Shown piece by piece: positions 14,378 through 23,014 of a stretch of 34,008 bases of DNA. The position numbers were made by a program, and so were the translations under genes. The stretch is from Spirochaetales bacterium (GTDB lineage Bacteria > Spirochaetota > Spirochaetia > ARS1246). The stretch lies in contig NZCE01000033.1 in the NCBI GenBank assembly GCA_002688185.1, forward strand, positions 1-34,008, given 5' to 3'. The notes beneath the pieces were generated by a model that worked only from the letters and a program-made list of their open reading frames with translations, was not told where the DNA came from and searched no databases. The number at the start of each line of letters is the position of its first letter. The stretch's first letter is position 1.

Positions 14378-15850
14378 TTATAGATTGTGTGGTCTGGCGC
14401 ACCGCCTTAGAAACACACCATTTCGCACACCGGTATGTATCCCGTCCCTGACGGTTAGCGATCCGTTTACAAAAACCTGTTTGATGCCATCCGGATATTG
14501 GTGTGGATTTTCAAATGTTCCCCGATCTATAATCGTTTCCGGGTTAAAGATCACCACATCTGCGTATGCCCCCTCTCGAATAACCCCGCGCCCGGTCAAT
14601 CCAAACTTCTTTGCGGGCAGGCCGGTCATTCGGTAAACGGCTTCTGAAACGCTAAAAAGACCAAGGTCCCTGGCGTAGCGCCCCAGAACCCTGGCAAACG
14701 AGCCGTAAAGTCTGGGATGCGGCTTTCCACCCAAAACCGGAATGCCGTCAGATCCAATCATGGTGCTTGGGTGGCGCATTACCTCTTGTACGTCCTCCTC
14801 GTTCATTATGTGGGCGATAACGGTAACATCCGGCTCTAAGTCCAGCACTCTGGACACGACGGCATCCCAGGGCACCCTCATCAAAGTGCCAACCTCCGGG
14901 AGAGTGCACCCCTCCCATTCAGGATGGTTTGGTGCTCCCGACACAACGACGACCTCCGGGGGATATGAACCGGCTGCTATTTTGGGCACGAGGGCTTTGA
15001 GAACTGTGCTGCCTGCGGTATACGGATACTGGTCGGCATGGATATCAGTGCCACGTGCCTGTGCTTCCTCGATCATTGCCAAAGAGTCCTGCACGCTGCC
15101 CCATGCTTCGCTGCCGGCAGCTTTGTGGTGGCTCAGCTGGACCGGCACACCGGCTTTTTCTCCTATGTCGAGGGCTTCCTCTATTGAATTAATAAGGCCT
15201 TTTCCCTCATCCCGCAGGTGAGTTACGTAGGGAGCACCCGTGCCTGCCATTATTGAAGCTACATCACGAATCTCTTCGGTAGTGGCGAATATATCGGGCT
15301 CGTAAATAAGGCCTGTTGACAGACCGAGTAGACCTTCCGATATGCCATCCGCCAAAAGATTTTTCATCTGTCTCAATTGCGCCTGTGTCGGCTCGGTCTT
15401 TTTTTGACCCATGACAAACTCGCGAAGCGTACCAAACCCGGCAAGCACCCCGACGTTAACGCTCGACTTATGGCTCTGAAGATATTCTATGTATGCTAAA
15501 AAACTCTGAAAGATCGGGAAAGACTCCTTGCGCTGCAGTATACCGCCGGATCGAGGTGTATTTTCAACCGGTGCGCAACCCATTCCACAGTTTCCCACGA
15601 TACAGGATGTGACACCGCCGAAAATTTTAAACGGCATTTCCGGATTGTCGATTGTCGCAACGTCATCGTGGGTGTGCACGTCTATAAATCCCGGCGCTAG
15701 CGCAAGTCCAGTGGCGTCTATTTCGGTTTTGCCGTTCCCTGGGTTACCGACATTGCAGATAAAACATTCGTCGATCCCAATATCAGTCTGGATTGGCTCC
15801 GTTCCTGAGCCGTCGTACACCGTTGCGTTTCGTATTACAATTTCAGGCAT
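14378..15850 (-). CDS. N-acyl-D-amino-acid deacylase (D-aminoacylase family amidohydrolase)
   Basis: The 490-residue protein begins with the small beta-sandwich (MPEIVIRNATVYDGSG) typical of amidohydrolases, then the metal-binding PGFIDVHTHDD (His59, His61) and the family-specific Cys88 in VGNCGMGC, which bridges zinc in D-aminoacylase. Further ligands lie in THLRDEG and LSHHKAAG, with the catalytic Asp in MIGSDGIP. It should release the acyl group from N-acyl-D-amino acids, or act on a related N-acyl or dipeptide substrate, in the cytoplasm. GGAAGG lies about seven bases upstream of the ATG. It follows the ClpP-like gene on the same strand by 52 bases, so the two probably form an operon. Exact stereospecificity is not readable. 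Confidence 0.9.
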   Translation of the reverse strand: MPEIVIRNATVYDGSGTEPIQTDIGIDECFICNVGNPGNGKTEIDATGLALAPGFIDVHTHDDVATIDNPEMPFKIFGGVTSCIVGNCGMGCAPVENTPRSGGILQRKESFPIFQSFLAYIEYLQSHKSSVNVGVLAGFGTLREFVMGQKKTEPTQAQLRQMKNLLADGISEGLLGLSTGLIYEPDIFATTEEIRDVASIMAGTGAPYVTHLRDEGKGLINSIEEALDIGEKAGVPVQLSHHKAAGSEAWGSVQDSLAMIEEAQARGTDIHADQYPYTAGSTVLKALVPKIAAGSYPPEVVVVSGAPNHPEWEGCTLPEVGTLMRVPWDAVVSRVLDLEPDVTVIAHIMNEEDVQEVMRHPSTMIGSDGIPVLGGKPHPRLYGSFARVLGRYARDLGLFSVSEAVYRMTGLPAKKFGLTGRGVIREGAYADVVIFNPETIIDRGTFENPHQYPDGIKQVFVNGSLTVRDGIHTGVRNGVFLRRCARPHNL

Positions 15851-15902
15851 GGGAGACCTTCCTTCACTGCGACATGTGACGTTCGTTTCGTTTCAGCTTC
15901 TG

Positions 15903-16472
15903 TCACTTCCGCTGTTCCTGATGTTGGATAGAGATAACCTCAACGTTCTGCGGAAACAGATCGACCTCGATTCCGTGCACCAAACCCCACTCGAGGGCCT
16001 GCTGTGGATTGAGAGTCGTTCGATCGAGCATCGCCTGTGTGATTTCCTCAGATGATTTGCCGGTATTTGCGGCAACGACTTTCGCGATATTTTCGACGTC
16101 GATTCTGAGAGCCTTTAGGCGCTCCTCGAGCTGTTTCTCTTCGAGACTTGCGTTTTGTGGAAAATTTGCGCTCACCCCGTGGAGCAAAAATCGAGCCTGA
16201 GGAACCGAAAGTCTTCTTTTCCCGCCGCAGTATAGAACCACACCGATTGAGTCAACGCTTCCAAAATTGTGAGTGATGATTTCTGCGGGAAGTCCTTTTA
16301 GATAATTATAAGCGCTGAGACCATGGAATACCGACCCGCCGGGTGAAGAAATGAGCAGAATAAATTTCCTCATTCCTTGCTTCATCTTTTGATCGACCGC
16401 ATTCATAAGAGCATTTATACTTCCATCTACCACCGGCGCAAAAAACTTGATTACCGTCGGTTGCTCCGTCAC
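15903..16472 (-). CDS. ClpP-family serine peptidase
   Basis: The 189-residue protein has the ClpP/crotonase-like fold with the oxyanion strand LLISSPGGSV, the nucleophile Ser75 in GSVDSIGVVLYCGG, His98 in ARFLLHG and a likely Asp150 in MLDRTTLNPQQALEWGLV. The whole Ser-His-Asp triad is therefore present. It differs from housekeeping ClpP (which reads near GQAASMGA and MIHQP) and has no Clp ATPase gene beside it. It is probably a specialised ClpP paralogue or a stand-alone peptidase. The start is GTG at 16472, with GGGGGAAG upstream on the minus strand. It is the first gene of a pair with the D-aminoacylase, suggesting peptide or modified amino-acid turnover. Confidence 0.85.
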   Translation of the reverse strand: MTEQPTVIKFFAPVVDGSINALMNAVDQKMKQGMRKFILLISSPGGSVFHGLSAYNYLKGLPAEIITHNFGSVDSIGVVLYCGGKRRLSVPQARFLLHGVSANFPQNASLEEKQLEERLKALRIDVENIAKVVAANTGKSSEEITQAMLDRTTLNPQQALEWGLVHGIEVDLFPQNVEVISIQHQEQRK

Positions 16473-16773
16473 TGTGTGCTTCCCCCTTGGGGTATTGCTT
16501 CCAAGCTTTTAAATCACCCGTCGCCTGAACCGTCGAGAATGGTGCGCATAATTCTACAGGCGAAGTGACCTATTTAAGTCCTGTAGTGTAGCGCGTTTAC
16601 CCTTATATTCGCTACCCTGCTGCTCGGGGCAATCGGTTTTCGTTATTTCCGCCTGAATCTCGCAATGGATGGACCAGTGCTAGTAGCGTCGTGTAATCAG
16701 GGCGATTTGTTTGCGCACACTACGATATATGCGTATAATCAATTTAAGAATTTTAGTTTGAGGAGCGCCGCCT
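16473..16773. other. Divergent intergenic region
   Basis: The 301 bases between the divergently transcribed ClpP-like gene and the CsgG-like lipoprotein gene contain the plus-strand promoter at 16711-16739 and an AGGAG ribosome-binding site at 16761-16765. No convincing gene, repeat or minus-strand promoter was found in the rest. Confidence 0.6.
16711..16739 (+). promoter_or_regulatory. Promoter of the lipoprotein-permease pair
   Basis: A perfect -10 box TATAAT (16734-16739) lies 17 bases after a weak -35 TTGCGC (16711-16716), about 34 bases before the GTG start of the lipoprotein. The weak -35 could mean an activator is needed. Confidence 0.6.
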
Positions 16774-17847
16774 GTGAAGGAGAAACTGATAGTTGTAGTC
16801 GGGTTAGTGCTCGTTACGCTGGTTTTTTTTGGCTGCACTACGTCCGTACCCCTTGTGGTTCAGAAACCTGCAGAAGTAAACATGGTTGGAGCCAGGCGGA
16901 TCGCTATCATGGACTTTGGTTATCCGGTCCAAGGAACCGTGTATGTATCTTTTGCCGATTTATTCAAGGCGGCACTCTTGAGGGCTTACAACCTTCCTCG
17001 AAATGCGGCCCGGACGGTCGAGCAGAGAATAGCTCAGTATACAACTGATAGACTGATCATCACGCTTCTGGACACAAACTATTTTGAGATAATTAGTCCG
17101 CGGCACCTTGCAGCGGCGCTGCCGTCTGAAATCGACTCTCGGATGAGTGCGGTGCAGGTGGGAAACCGTGTGAAGGCCGAGGCGATAATTGTGGGCGATA
17201 TTACCGAAATGGGAGCAAGGGATGAAACCGTCAAGGAAACTTACACAAAGAAGGATGAGAAAACAGGCAAGCCCATTACCCGGATTCGCAGGTTTTTGGA
17301 GCGAACAGTAACGCTTGCGCTCGACTATCGCGTAGTAAACGTAAAAACCGGCGCCATTATGGCAACTAAATATCTTTCAGGGACAAAAAAGGATAGGAAG
17401 CCGTTGGGAGACGATTCTATTAAACCGGCCGTTGTGCTGTATCAGGAGATTGTTGATGATTTATTACCGGTGATCTCCAAGCAGCTTGCGCCTTATGAAG
17501 TTACCGAATATCGTTATCTGCTCAACGATGAAACCGAAGATCCGAGAATGGAAATGGCTGATGAGTTTGTGAAGGCCGGAGCCTATGACGCCGCCCTGGA
17601 GCTATTCCTTGAAGTTTGGGATGACGAGGAAAATCCCGCCGCGGGCTTCAATGCGGCGATAATGCATGAAGCAGTGGGTGAAATTGAGCGGGCAATAGAG
17701 CAGATGGCGAGGACTCTGAAGATGATTGCGGGAGCCCAGGCCCGGGTGCAGCGCCGGGTGTCAAACGAACACAATCGGCTTCTTCGCACGAAAGAGGAGA
17801 TGGAGAGGGTAAGCGAACAACTGCCTTCGGCTGATGGCAATCCATAG
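16774..17847 (+). CDS. CsgG/LpoB-like outer-membrane lipoprotein with TPR-like tail
   Basis: The 357-residue protein has a lipoprotein signal peptide ending in LVFFGC, with Cys21 as the lipidation site. It then has a domain opening GARRIAIMDFGYP, with a helix and the strand AEAIIVGDITEMG, as seen in the CsgG/LpoB/curli-assembly type fold. The segment after residue 240 (AGAYDAALELFLEVWDDEEN through about 340) has a helical, tetratricopeptide-like pattern suited to protein binding. It should be anchored in the periplasm or outer membrane. I chose the GTG start because AGGAG lies eight bases upstream and the signal peptide follows. Its 3' end overlaps the permease gene by 14 bases. The exact family and partner are uncertain. 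Confidence 0.75.
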   Translation: MKEKLIVVVGLVLVTLVFFGCTTSVPLVVQKPAEVNMVGARRIAIMDFGYPVQGTVYVSFADLFKAALLRAYNLPRNAARTVEQRIAQYTTDRLIITLLDTNYFEIISPRHLAAALPSEIDSRMSAVQVGNRVKAEAIIVGDITEMGARDETVKETYTKKDEKTGKPITRIRRFLERTVTLALDYRVVNVKTGAIMATKYLSGTKKDRKPLGDDSIKPAVVLYQEIVDDLLPVISKQLAPYEVTEYRYLLNDETEDPRMEMADEFVKAGAYDAALELFLEVWDDEENPAAGFNAAIMHEAVGEIERAIEQMARTLKMIAGAQARVQRRVSNEHNRLLRTKEEMERVSEQLPSADGNP

Positions 17848-18706
17848 ATTTACCGTACTTGATGCGCTGCTGTATGTTTTTATTTTTATCCTCTGCCTTT
17901 CATTTGTATTTCCTTTGGTCCAACAGTTGGCCCTTTCCATCAGTAATCAAAATGTTTTGGGGTCTAAGTCAATCGGCATATTCCCAATGGGATTCTCGGT
18001 GGATGCATATGAGCTGCTGTTTAAGGATCGTAGAATCATACAGTATTACTACAACACAATAAAATACGCGGCCGTCGGCACGATTATAATGCTTGCTTCG
18101 ACTTCACTGATGGCTTTTCCTCTCACATTTAGAGAGTTTAAGGGCAAAAAACTTGTGGCCATATTGTTGACCATAACCATATTCTTTTCGGGAGGATTGG
18201 TGCCGTTTTATCTCGCCGTATTGAGAATGGGATTGGTTGACACCATGTGGGCTTTGGTTCTGCCGGGTGCTATCACGGCATGGAACGTATTCATTTTTAG
18301 AACTTTTTTTATGGCGATACCTGATGCTCTGCGGGAGTCGGCATATATTGATGGAGCAGGACATTTCAACGTGCTGTATCGCATCATGCTTCCCCTCTCA
18401 AAACCGCTGTTGGCAACATTCACCCTGTTTCACGTTGTTGGCCATTGGAACGACTTTTTTAATGCACTGATATTTTTACGTGATCAGGAAAAGCAGCCGG
18501 TGCAGTTGTTTTTGCGTCGGATATTGGTACTTCTTGATTTTCGAGAAGTGGAGGACACGTCGGCACTGCAGATGATGGGCGCCATCAGCTCCCGCACGGT
18601 AAAAGGCGCGGCGGTAATTATCACCATTACCCCTATACTCTGCATTTACCCATTTTTGCAGAAGTATTTTACCAAAGGAATTCTCGTGGGAGCGCTGAAA
18701 AACTAG
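17834..18706 (+). CDS. Carbohydrate ABC transporter permease, LplC/MalG type (orphan)
   Basis: The 290-residue protein has six predicted membrane helices and the EAA loop that docks to the ATPase (ALRESAYIDGAGHFNVLYRI, then MLPLSKPLL). The N-terminal helix, the FSGGLVPFYL segment and the C-terminal GILVGALKN are typical of the LplC/YtcP branch, which works with an LplB-type permease and a lipoprotein solute-binding protein for oligosaccharides. None of those partners, nor an ATPase, lies in the window. The ATG is inside the end of the lipoprotein gene in another reading frame, so expression is coupled to an apparently unrelated protein. A terminator follows directly. It is either a relic of a rearranged transporter operon or a subunit served by genes elsewhere. 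Confidence 0.9.
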   Translation: MAIHRFTVLDALLYVFIFILCLSFVFPLVQQLALSISNQNVLGSKSIGIFPMGFSVDAYELLFKDRRIIQYYYNTIKYAAVGTIIMLASTSLMAFPLTFREFKGKKLVAILLTITIFFSGGLVPFYLAVLRMGLVDTMWALVLPGAITAWNVFIFRTFFMAIPDALRESAYIDGAGHFNVLYRIMLPLSKPLLATFTLFHVVGHWNDFFNALIFLRDQEKQPVQLFLRRILVLLDFREVEDTSALQMMGAISSRTVKGAAVIITITPILCIYPFLQKYFTKGILVGALKN

Positions 18707-18716
18707 ATCCGTTTTC

Positions 18717-18743
18717 AAAACGGCTGCCTTGGATTGCCGTTTT
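18717..18743 (+). terminator. Probable terminator after the permease gene
   Basis: AAAACGGC (18717-18724) is perfectly complementary to GCCGTTTT (18736-18743) with an eleven-base loop, and the T-run is part of the arm. A second perfect palindrome, GGCCGG-T-CCGGCC (18747-18759), follows at once. The site lies between the permease and the alpha-mannosidase. Confidence 0.6.
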
Positions 18744-18820
18744 GTGGGCCGGTCCGGCCGACGTCTGAGTATACCTGATGTTTTTCCTCACAGCACAAAT
18801 ACCGGCGGAGGCCGACACAC

Positions 18821-21800
18821 ATGGATTCACGAATCATAGAAGCGAGACTCGAAGGGCTGTCCGCCCGTTGCATAATCGCGCATAGGCGAGTGGAAAACGT
18901 CCGGTTGAAATTGGCCGATTTTTTGGCTCCCGGAACATATCAAGATGCCGGCCGGTGGACCTCGCTGACCGAGCGTCCTCACTGGCCCGCAGGGAAGACG
19001 GTGTTTGTCGAGTTTGAGCTTGATGTGGCCGGAGACGATTGTCGACAATTAAAATCATATCTTTTTTTTGACGGCACAGCATGGGAGGGGCATCTGTCGT
19101 TTAAAAACAGCCCATACGCCGGCATTGATGGGAATCATCGACGCCTGTCTCTGGATACTCTGTTGACCAATGCCGACGTTAACAAGCCGATAAAGTTACA
19201 GGCGGAGTTTATTTCGGTTCCCCGCGTCTTGTGCGAGCCCGATCTGAAAGATACATTTTCACTGCTCCGTGGGATATTTTTCGAGATCGAGGACCCGGAG
19301 CTGCGGAAGGCGGAGAGAGAGTTCCAGTTTGCGTGGCGGGCGGTGCAGGTGATGCCTGATGAGTATCGGAAGTTGCGAATCCGGCCAGTGCTTGAAAAAG
19401 CGTTGAGAGCTGTCGACTTCATGAAAACGGGTGATGATTTTAGGCGCGATGTAGTCAATGCAAAAAAAGTTTTCAGAACAGAGATGGAAGATATCAAGCT
19501 TGATCCTGAAAGGCCACGGGTTTTCCTTACTGGTCATTCCCATATCGACGTAGCATGGTTGTGGCCCCTATCAGAGGCTGTAAGGAAGTGCGCCCGTACA
19601 TTCAGTACCGCCTGCCGGCTCCTAGAGATGGACGACGAGTACCGGTTTTCCTGTAGTCAGCCCCAGTTGTACGAGTATACCAAGAACCACTATCCGGACT
19701 TGTATAGTGAGATCAAGACCTGGGTAGCTTTGGGCAGATGGGAAACCACCGGTGGCATGTGGGTCGAGTCCGACTGTAACGTTCCCTCAGGCGAGTCCCT
19801 CATCAGACAAGTTCTGCTGGGAATCGAGTTTTTCAAAAATGAGTTTGGCAAGCGACCAAAGACCTGCTGGCTCCCCGACGTATTCGGTTACCCGGCTACC
19901 CTGCCTCAGATACTTGGCGGATGCGGGCTCACCGGGTTCTACACCAACAAGCTGCACTGGCAGGCTGAGAACCTGTTTCCCAACAATCTGTTTTGGTGGG
20001 AAGGAACGGATGGAACTCAGATCCTCGCCCACGTTCCCAAACTCAAAAGATATTACAACGGCTCTCCCGAGCCCGAGCAACTTCTTTTTGCAGTCGAGAA
20101 CTTTGCTCAAATGGCCGTGTATGATGAGGTATTGCTTCCCTTTGGTCACGGCGATGGCGGAGGGGGACCTACTGAAGAGATGGTAGCGCACGCGCGTATC
20201 GCAAAGGATTTCCCCGGTTTGCCGGCATGCCGGACGGGGGCAGAGGAGGAGTATTTTGACCGGGTTGAGGGGAATGGACCGGAGTTACCGGTATGGCGTG
20301 GCGAGCTTTACCTGGAAACTCACCGGGGCACACTTACGTCTCAGGCGACTACAAAGACGAACAACCGTCGCTGTGAGACACTGCTCCGTCAGGCCGAAAT
20401 TCTCTCGCTCATGGCGCGTCACGATCAAGACTCCGGATCAACCCTCAAGGAGCTTTGGAAAAGTCTGCTTCTCCTGCAATTCCACGATATTCTCCCGGGA
20501 TCATCAATCGGACGCGTTTATGATGAAGCGGCTGAAGATTACAGACGGATAGGAGGTGGTGCTCGAACTGCAATTCACGGCGCCATAAACTCCCTCACCG
20601 CCGAAGGTCCTGACAACGCTCTGGTAGTCTTTAATACACTGTCGTGGGAGCGTAATGATATCGTTGTTCTGGACATCCCCAGAATCGATCAAAGCTTAGG
20701 GTTGGCCTGGTCCGACGGCTCGGTCACCGCGCTTCAGTGGACTGAAGATAAAAACCCAGAATCAGGGGGCCGGTATATTACTGCAAGTCCCGGGCTGGCA
20801 CCCCTAGGTTTTGCCGAGGTCGTCGTCAAGGGTCGCGCCAAACCGCCGGCAAACGCCATTGCCGTTACTGAATCAACCCTCGATAACGCCTTTTTTCGCA
20901 TAGAACTCAATGATCGGGGCGAGCTTATCGGGCTATATGACAAGCGCGAGGGAAGAGAGGTACTACTCCCGAACACTCCCGGGAATCGGCTGCATCTGTT
21001 TCAAGACGGACCCGAGCGTGAGGCGGCCTGGAATGTGCATGATTCCTTTGAGCTCCGTGAGTACGAGTTTGAAGGAAACACATCTGTGATGGCCGACGAA
21101 GGCGGACCGGTGCGCGGTTCGGTCCTCGTGATTAGACGCCACCGCGGGACAACTATCTACCAACGGATTAGCGTTTACGAGTCACTTCCCCGCATCGACT
21201 TTATCACAGAAGTACACTGGAATGAGCGACAGGTGTTGCTCAAGGCAGAATTTCCCGTAGCCGTGCGGTCGGATGTGGCCACATATGAGATACAATGCGG
21301 AGTGGTTCAGCGTCCAACCCATCGGAATACCTCTTGGGATAAGGCCAAGTTCGAAGTACCGATGCATCGCTGGGTCGACCTTTCAGAGCATGGCTACGGT
21401 GTCAGCCTCATGAACGACGGCAAATACGGTTGCGATGTCAAAGACAATGTCATTCGGCTCACGCTGCTCAGGGGGCCGGAATATCCGGATCCACAAGCAG
21501 ATCTGGGTGTCCATCGGTTTACCTATTCTCTGTTTCCCCATGCTGGACCATGGCAAGATGCGGACACGGTTCGCCGTGCCTGGGAGCTCAACGAGCCGGT
21601 TCTTGTGTCCGCACCCGGTCGTACGGCAACGCGCGCCGGCACTAGCGCCGCGCGGCTGCTCGTTATAGAAGGACCCGTTGTCTTGAGCGCTGCAAAGGCG
21701 GCCGAAGATAGTGACGGCTGGATTCTCCGCGTCTATGAACCCCATGGATCGAGGGGACTTGTGCGCATTAGCGGTCTTCAACAGATCCAGCAAGTTAAGC

Positions 21801-21934
21801 CCTGTAATCATGTCGAGGAGAACTTAGGAGACAGTTCGATTGGCGAGGTCACGTTGCTCCCCGATCACGACGGTTTTGTATTTGCCATTTTGCCGTTTCA
21901 GATTCGGAGCTTTCGCATTAACCAGCCCTTTTGA
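18821..21934 (+). CDS. GH38 alpha-mannosidase
   Basis: The 1037-residue protein has full-length bacterial GH38 architecture: an N-terminal beta domain, the catalytic barrel from about residue 230 opening with TGHSHIDVAWLWPLSEAV (zinc-binding His and Asp), the retaining nucleophile Asp353 in TCWLPDVFGYPATLPQI, and the family motif LPFGHGDGGGGPTEEM. A helical bundle and a large beta-sandwich complete it. It should cleave alpha-mannosidic bonds from glycan or mannoside fragments, using a zinc ion. No signal peptide is present, so it acts in the cytoplasm on imported oligosaccharides. GGAGG lies nine bases before the ATG. It converges with the UxuA-like gene with only eleven bases between stops, and a mannonate-type dehydratase beside it fits mannose-derived sugar catabolism loosely. 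Confidence 0.95.
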   Translation: MDSRIIEARLEGLSARCIIAHRRVENVRLKLADFLAPGTYQDAGRWTSLTERPHWPAGKTVFVEFELDVAGDDCRQLKSYLFFDGTAWEGHLSFKNSPYAGIDGNHRRLSLDTLLTNADVNKPIKLQAEFISVPRVLCEPDLKDTFSLLRGIFFEIEDPELRKAEREFQFAWRAVQVMPDEYRKLRIRPVLEKALRAVDFMKTGDDFRRDVVNAKKVFRTEMEDIKLDPERPRVFLTGHSHIDVAWLWPLSEAVRKCARTFSTACRLLEMDDEYRFSCSQPQLYEYTKNHYPDLYSEIKTWVALGRWETTGGMWVESDCNVPSGESLIRQVLLGIEFFKNEFGKRPKTCWLPDVFGYPATLPQILGGCGLTGFYTNKLHWQAENLFPNNLFWWEGTDGTQILAHVPKLKRYYNGSPEPEQLLFAVENFAQMAVYDEVLLPFGHGDGGGGPTEEMVAHARIAKDFPGLPACRTGAEEEYFDRVEGNGPELPVWRGELYLETHRGTLTSQATTKTNNRRCETLLRQAEILSLMARHDQDSGSTLKELWKSLLLLQFHDILPGSSIGRVYDEAAEDYRRIGGGARTAIHGAINSLTAEGPDNALVVFNTLSWERNDIVVLDIPRIDQSLGLAWSDGSVTALQWTEDKNPESGGRYITASPGLAPLGFAEVVVKGRAKPPANAIAVTESTLDNAFFRIELNDRGELIGLYDKREGREVLLPNTPGNRLHLFQDGPEREAAWNVHDSFELREYEFEGNTSVMADEGGPVRGSVLVIRRHRGTTIYQRISVYESLPRIDFITEVHWNERQVLLKAEFPVAVRSDVATYEIQCGVVQRPTHRNTSWDKAKFEVPMHRWVDLSEHGYGVSLMNDGKYGCDVKDNVIRLTLLRGPEYPDPQADLGVHRFTYSLFPHAGPWQDADTVRRAWELNEPVLVSAPGRTATRAGTSAARLLVIEGPVVLSAAKAAEDSDGWILRVYEPHGSRGLVRISGLQQIQQVKPCNHVEENLGDSSIGEVTLLPDHDGFVFAILPFQIRSFRINQPF

Positions 21935-21945
21935 TGTGCGCTAAA

Positions 21946-22941
21946 TTATGCTTCACTCTCCGCTGATTGCACAAGAGCTTTGATATATCCAACGCTCCAA
22001 GCCGCCCCTACGCGGCGGTCCTCGGCCATTTCGGGGATGTGATCCGCAATAATAACGCCTTGGAAATCGACTTCCTGCAATGTCTTGACTACGCGATACA
22101 TATCACCATACCCGTCGTCCAAAAAGGTTTCAGTGAAATGAGGGAGTGGACGGGTGATGTTCCTCAAATGGATTTTGAACAGCTTATTTTGCGCGCCGAA
22201 GTACTTGATTGTATCCTCCACGCTTTTTCCCATAAGCTCCCCGCCCTCGAGCCAACACCCGACACAGAGACACACGCCCACATTGGGGCTATCAGCAATC
22301 TCGAGGGCTCTGCGGTATCCCTCAAATGATCCAAAAATGCACCGGGGAATGCCCGCCAATTCAGGCACCGGTGGATCATCGGGATGGATGCCGATTCTTA
22401 CTCCTGCCTCTTCGGCCACCGGGGCTACTTGCCTGATAAAATACTCAAAGTGTTTCCAAATCTCTTCTTCAGAGTATTTTCTGCCGTGGCTCAAGGGCAA
22501 GGTGTATTCGGTTTTGTACCAGTGACCTGCACGAGCTGTGTCGAGGTTAAACCCTCTTGCCGGCGCGCCTCCCCTGACGGTCTCCCGCTCGGTACTCCAT
22601 ATTCCATTGGCCATGTGGGCATACGTCGTATAGGGGATTCCCGCCTTGCCCAAATTTCTGATGTGTTGCTTGTACTCCTCGATTTTTGCATCCTGACCTT
22701 CGAGGCCGAGGGTGATATCGGGCTGGTTATGGACGTTTACATTGCCGAATCCATAGACTTTTATACCGGCCTCGTGATACTTGGCCTTGCATCCGGCGTA
22801 ATAATCGGAACTTGCCTTTGGAACGTCGGTCCAAAGCACGACGTATGGAGCGCCGATCCTCACGACAAACTCTATCTGCTCATTGGTCGGCTCGGGTGGA
22901 GCCTGGAATGCTACTTTCATACCCGGTTCTATAGGAATCAT
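21946..22941 (-). CDS. UxuA-like (D-mannonate dehydratase family) TIM-barrel enzyme
   Basis: The 331-residue protein matches the mannonate dehydratase pattern: the strand GVRIGIHPDDPPVPELAGIP with its metal-binding His, the Cys-containing strand VGVCLCVGCWLEGG, KIHLRNI with the second His, and IADHIPEM with the metal-binding Asp. UxuA uses exactly this His-Cys-His-Asp set to bind Mn or Fe and dehydrates D-mannonate to 2-keto-3-deoxygluconate. It is shorter than classical UxuA (about 360-390), so a related sugar-acid substrate or an epimerase-type activity is possible. GGAGGAGA precedes the ATG. The COG0523 metallochaperone lies 73 bases upstream on the same strand, so the two may be co-transcribed. 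It could continue the oxidative sugar catabolism of the neighbouring glycosidase. Confidence 0.82.
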   Translation of the reverse strand: MIPIEPGMKVAFQAPPEPTNEQIEFVVRIGAPYVVLWTDVPKASSDYYAGCKAKYHEAGIKVYGFGNVNVHNQPDITLGLEGQDAKIEEYKQHIRNLGKAGIPYTTYAHMANGIWSTERETVRGGAPARGFNLDTARAGHWYKTEYTLPLSHGRKYSEEEIWKHFEYFIRQVAPVAEEAGVRIGIHPDDPPVPELAGIPRCIFGSFEGYRRALEIADSPNVGVCLCVGCWLEGGELMGKSVEDTIKYFGAQNKLFKIHLRNITRPLPHFTETFLDDGYGDMYRVVKTLQEVDFQGVIIADHIPEMAEDRRVGAAWSVGYIKALVQSAESEA

Positions 22942-23014
22942 AATCTCTCCTCCGTGATTTGCGGGTTTTACCTATTCAATAGGTCCATATTTGGAATTGC
23001 CGCAATTAAGCGGG

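Noticed and set aside
16554..16679. Minus-strand 41-codon open frame with protein-like composition in the divergent gap
   Set aside because: No usable start codon or ribosome-binding site, no recognised motif, and a stop directly upstream.
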